From the NCBI RefSeq assembly GCF_015234305.1, contig NZ_JADGMI010000003.1, positions 417,872-481,871 of the forward strand: 64,000 bases of DNA, in the 5' to 3' direction. This document shows, one piece after another, positions 61,035-64,000 of this stretch. The position numbers and the translations under genes are program-made. Under the pieces are notes generated by a model. That model saw only the letters and a program-made list of their open reading frames with translations. It was not told the DNA's origin and did not search any database. The stretch comes from Superficieibacter sp. 1612_C1 (GTDB lineage: Bacteria > Pseudomonadota > Gammaproteobacteria > Enterobacterales > Enterobacteriaceae). Every line of letters starts with the position of its first letter. The stretch's first letter is position 1.

Positions 61035-61328
61035 CACTACTACATTCTTATTATCTTTAGCAGGTTAAAAAGGCGTATTTCTCATCAGCGCTTTCTTAGC
61101 CTGCCAACAAAAATTTACAATACCCTCAGTCTACAACTCCTGATTTACCCCATCAAGTTAACAACTTAACAAAAACTTTACCTGAATCAAAAAAATCACG
61201 TTATAGAAGTGTTACTTTTTTTGAATAACATAAGATATTAGCCATGCTTAATTAGTGACCTTTTGGTATTGTATGCTCAAAATCCAAACGGAATGATTGG
61301 TGAACGGCAAGTTATAGAGGAAAGTGAC
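61035..61328. other. Adhesin upstream region
   Basis: 294 bp, AT-rich, no gene. It holds long A/T tracts (61160-61230) and ends in AGAGGAAAGTGAC before the adhesin ATG. I see no terminator after the small gene and no convincing -35/-10 pair. This leader, or upstream operon transcription, drives the adhesin. Confidence 0.55.
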
Positions 61329-64000
61329 ATGAGCGGTGTGGCGGGGATCATCAAATCCGTAATCGGACAAGTATTCGCAGTTGCTCCCGACGGGAGCAGA
61401 CGTTTACTGGTCGAAGGCGATCGCCTTATTGAGGGTGAACAGGTACAAACAGGCGTATCTGGTGCCGTCAGCATTACTCTGGACGGAGGCAAAACCCTCG
61501 ATCTCGGTCGCGACACCACCTGGGATGGTCAAGCCGTTTCCACCCACTCTGTCACCGATCAGCAAACAGACATCGCCGCTCTCCAGCAGGCCATTGCCGA
61601 CGGTCAGGACCCGACACAAACACTCGACGCCCCTGCCGCAGGTCCACAAACAGATAATAATACTCCCCTCACCGGCGGAAGCGGCGGCGGATCCCATACG
61701 CATGTCGTCCTCGATCTTACCGCTGAGATCATCGATCCCTCCGCCGGTTACCCCACCGTCGGCCTTGATTTTCCTGATGGTACGCCGCCAGAAGATCTAA
61801 CGCTGCTGGATGATGGGGATGGGGATGCTGATTCCGATGCCGATGCAGACGCGGACGCAGACGCAGATTCAGACGCAGATGCTGATTCTGACGCGGATGC
61901 CGATGCTGACGCGGATGCCGATGCAGACGCCGACGCGGATGCCGACGCAGATGCGGACGCGGACGCTGATTCAGACGCAGATGCCGATGCGGACGCCGAC
62001 GCCGATGCAGATGCAGACGCGGACGCAGACGCAGATGCAGATGCAGACGCGGACGCAGATGCAGATGCAGACGCGGACGCAGACGCAGACGCAGACGCAG
62101 ATTCTGACGCAGACGCAGATTCTGACGCAGATGCAGATTCTGACGCCGATGCTGACGCAGATTCCGACGCCGACGCTGATGCGGATGCCGACTCAGATGC
62201 TGATTCTGACGCGGATGCCGATTCTGACGCAGATTCAGACGCTGATGCCGATGCAGACGCCGACGCGGATGCTGATTCTGACGCGGATTCTGATGCGGAC
62301 GCCGACGCTGATGCGGACGCGGATGCAGATTCTGATGCCGATGCCGACGCAGATTCCGACGCGGACGCGGATGCTGATGCCGATGCCGATTCAGATGCAG
62401 ACGCTGATTCTGACGCGGATGCAGATGCTGATGCTGATTCCGACTCAGATGCGGACGCCGACGCTGATGCCGATGCGGATGCGGATGCCGACGCTGATGC
62501 CGATTCCGACTCAGATGCAGACGCAGATTCTGACGCCGATGCCGATGCTGACGCTGATTCCGATGCCGACGCAGATGCCGATGCAGATGCGGACGCAGAT
62601 GCCGACTCAGACGCAGATGCCGATGCAGACTCTGACGCCGATGCTGATGCTGATGCAGATTCCGACGCGGACGCGGATGCTGATGCCGATGCCGATTCAG
62701 ATGCCGATTCAGATGCAGACGCTGATTCTGACGCGGATGCCGACGCAGATGCCGATGCCGATGCCGACACTGATGCTGACTCTGACGCTGATGCAGACGC
62801 AGATGCTGATTCTGACGCCGATGCAGACTCTGATGCCGACGCTGACGCAGATTCCGATTCAGATGCCGACTCAGATGCGGATGCCGATGCTGATTCCGAC
62901 GCCGATGCAGATGCGGATTCTGATGCGGACACAGATGCTGATTCTGACGCCGACGCGGACGCAGACGCAGATTCAGACGCGGACGCCGATTCAGATGCTG
63001 ATTCAGACGCGGATGCCGATGCCGATTCTGACGCAGATTCCGACGCAGACGCAGATTCTGACGCCGATGCGGACGCGGATTCCGACGCCGATGCGGATGC
63101 CGACGCGGACTCAGATTCAGACGCAGATGCAGATGCAGATTCCGACTCAGATGCGGACGCTGATGCTGATTCTGATGCGGACGCCGACGCAGATGCTGAT
63201 TCTGACGCAGATTCAGACGCGGATGCAGACTCTGACGCCGACGCGGACGCTGATGCCGATGCCGATTCAGATGCCGACGCAGACGCGGATGCGGATGCGG
63301 ACGCTGATGCCGATGCCGACTCTGATGCTGATGCCGACGCAGATGCGGACGCGGATGCCGATGCAGATTCCGACTCAGATGCTGACGCGGACGCCGATGC
63401 GGATGCTGATTCCGACGCAGATGCTGATGCTGATGCTGATTCTGACGCAGATGCCGATGCCGATGCCGATGCCGACGCAGATTCCGACGCGGACGCGGAT
63501 TCCGATGCTGACGCGGATTCTGATGCGGACGCAGATGCTGATGCCGATTCTGATGCGGATGCTGATTCCGACGCCGATGCGGACGCAGACGCAGACGCAG
63601 ATTCAGACGCAGATGCCGATGCGGATGCTGACGCAGATGCGGACGCCGACGCTGATGCAGATGCTGATGCTGATTCCGACTCAGATGCGGACGCCGACGC
63701 TGATGCCGATGCGGATGCGGATGCCGACGCTGATGCCGATTCCGACTCAGATGCAGACGCAGATTCTGACGCCGATGCCGATGCTGACGCTGATTCCGAT
63801 GCCGACGCAGATGCCGATGCAGATGCGGACGCAGATGCCGACTCAGACGCAGATGCCGATGCAGACTCTGACGCCGATGCTGATGCTGATGCAGACTCTG
63901 ACGCCGATGCTGATGCTGATGCAGACTCTGACGCCGATGCTGATGCTGATGCAGACTCTGACGCCGATGCTGATGCTGATGCAGACTCTGACGCCGATGC
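61329..64000 (+). CDS. Giant LapA-type adhesin, N-terminus (3' end beyond window)
   Basis: Starts at an ATG after AGAGG and stays open to the window end (890 residues, no stop, no frameshift across the tract). Residues 1-100 are a LapA retention module: [49 protein letters not shown] and LDLGRDTTW. Residues 102-105 are PAAG, matching the (T/A/P)AAG motif that LapG proteases cut between the alanines. A Gly-rich hinge ([10 protein letters not shown]) and [15 protein letters not shown] follow. From residue 161, Asp alternates with Ala or Ser to the end (two Thr and two Gly excepted). The retention module is expected to stall in the outer-membrane TolC-type pore until LapG cuts. The repeat and the C-terminal secretion signal continue past 64000. 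Confidence 0.9.
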   Translation, partial: MSGVAGIIKSVIGQVFAVAPDGSRRLLVEGDRLIEGEQVQTGVSGAVSITLDGGKTLDLGRDTTWDGQAVSTHSVTDQQTDIAALQQAIADGQDPTQTLDAPAAGPQTDNNTPLTGGSGGGSHTHVVLDLTAEIIDPSAGYPTVGLDFPDGTPPEDLTLLDDGDGDADSDADADADADADSDADADSDADADADADADADADADADADADADADSDADADADADADADADADADADADADADADADADADADADADADSDADADSDADADSDADADADSDADADADADSDADSDADADSDADSDADADADADADADSDADSDADADADADADADSDADADADSDADADADADADSDADADSDADADADADSDSDADADADADADADADADADSDSDADADSDADADADADSDADADADADADADADSDADADADSDADADADADSDADADADADADSDADSDADADSDADADADADADADTDADSDADADADADSDADADSDADADADSDSDADSDADADADSDADADADSDADTDADSDADADADADSDADADSDADSDADADADSDADSDADADSDADADADSDADADADADSDSDADADADSDSDADADADSDADADADADSDADSDADADSDADADADADADSDADADADADADADADADSDADADADADADADADSDSDADADADADADSDADADADADSDADADADADADADSDADADSDADADSDADADADADSDADADSDADADADADADSDADADADADADADADADADADADSDSDADADADADADADADADADSDSDADADSDADADADADSDADADADADADADADSDADADADSDADADADADSDADADADADSDADADADADSDADADADADSDAD
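62418..62659 (+). repeat. 242-bp exact duplicate, copy 1
   Basis: Identical base for base with 63654-63895 (offset 1236 bp = 412 codons). It includes TCCGACTCAGATGCGGACGC near its start. The neighbouring bases differ, so the unit is bounded on both sides. Third-codon bases match throughout, which marks a recent duplication. Confidence 0.92.
63654..63895 (+). repeat. 242-bp exact duplicate, copy 2
   Basis: Second copy of 62418-62659. Its right end merges into the 30-bp array that starts at 63861, so a 30-bp block at the end of this segment appears to have been the seed for the later tandem expansion. Confidence 0.92.
63861..64000 (+). repeat. 30-bp exact tandem array at the right edge
   Basis: The unit GCAGACTCTGACGCCGATGC plus TGATGCTGAT starts at 63861, 63891, 63921, 63951 and 63981: four full identical copies and 20 nt of a fifth, cut by the window. 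It codes for [14 protein letters not shown] decapeptides. Identity at all third positions means very recent expansion (or an assembly limit). Confidence 0.95.

Larger units (their letters stand above)
61809..64000 (+). repeat. Asp-Ala/Asp-Ser dipeptide-coding repeat tract
   Basis: At least 2.19 kb of GAY-GCN and GAY-TCN codon pairs (hexamer period) with nearly free choice of the third base. That gives about 730 residues, half of them Asp, with Ser every 4-10 residues. Only two Thr (GACACT near 62766 and GACACA near 62930) replace Ala/Ser. It is highly similar in principle to the SD-repeats of staphylococcal Sdr/Clf proteins. It still repeats at the window edge. Confidence 0.97.

Noticed and set aside
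61748..62932. Long minus-strand open frame reading Ser/Ala/Glu repeats opposite the adhesin
   Set aside because: It is the mechanical complement of GAY-GCN/GAY-TCN codon pairs, which avoids stops in that frame. The plus frame has a real retention module, a ribosome-binding site and constant phase, so the antisense frame is an artefact.

Overview
The window is a Gammaproteobacterial chromosome segment of the family Enterobacteriaceae, most like Citrobacter. This rests on gene order and near-identity to remembered E. coli/Salmonella proteins, not on a database search. Bases 1-41210 keep the classical backbone order around hflX-mutL, frd, efp, groESL and dcuA. It has yjeJ (which I recall from E. 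coli but not Salmonella) and ecnR (which I recall from Salmonella and Citrobacter but not E. coli K-12). It lacks ampC between frdD and blc, which suggests a Citrobacter lineage without chromosomal AmpC.

Layout. 1-884: left-edge partial gene of unknown function. 1022-11290 (minus): the super-operon nnr-tsaE-amiB-mutL-miaA-hfq-hflX-hflK-hflC. 11289-20958: queG, three tRNA-Gly(GCC) genes, orn, rsgA, psd, mscM, yjeM. 21122-25690: epmA and divergent frdABCD. 25798-29558: blc, gdx with its guanidine-II riboswitch, ecnR, ecnB, and the EF-P group efp/epmB (epmA is nearby). 29746-41043: yjeJ, yjeI, groSL, yjeH, fxsA, aspA, dcuA, cutA, dsbD, yjdC. 41135-41210: tRNA-Phe.

The accessory part starts at the 3' end of tRNA-Phe. 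A 6.0-kb element lies between two imperfect direct repeats of about 177 bp (41191-41367 and 47196-47372), each starting with the tRNA 3' end. It holds a broken Ner/Nlp-type regulator, a small satellite-prophage-like gene, a HEPN-motif protein, an AlbA/Schlafen-type ATPase with a heptapeptide repeat, and a divergent two-TM protein. No integrase is visible. An alternating 21-bp DNA repeat occurs both inside the ATPase gene and in non-coding DNA near the right boundary. This is the best candidate for an undescribed (possibly anti-phage) module.

48003-53605 is a complete RND tripartite efflux operon. Then come a class A acid phosphatase (phoN-like), a stand-alone MurF-like ligase, a divergent predicted alpha/alpha-toroid protein, and a Lap-type biofilm adhesin locus: LapG-like protease, LapD-like c-di-GMP receptor, a small protein, and the start of a giant adhesin. 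That adhesin has a LapA-type retention module with a PAAG cleavage motif, followed by at least 730 residues of almost pure Asp-Ala/Asp-Ser dipeptides running off the right edge. By the Lap paradigm, c-di-GMP-bound LapD would sequester LapG and keep the adhesin on the cell surface. The secretion genes would lie beyond 64000.
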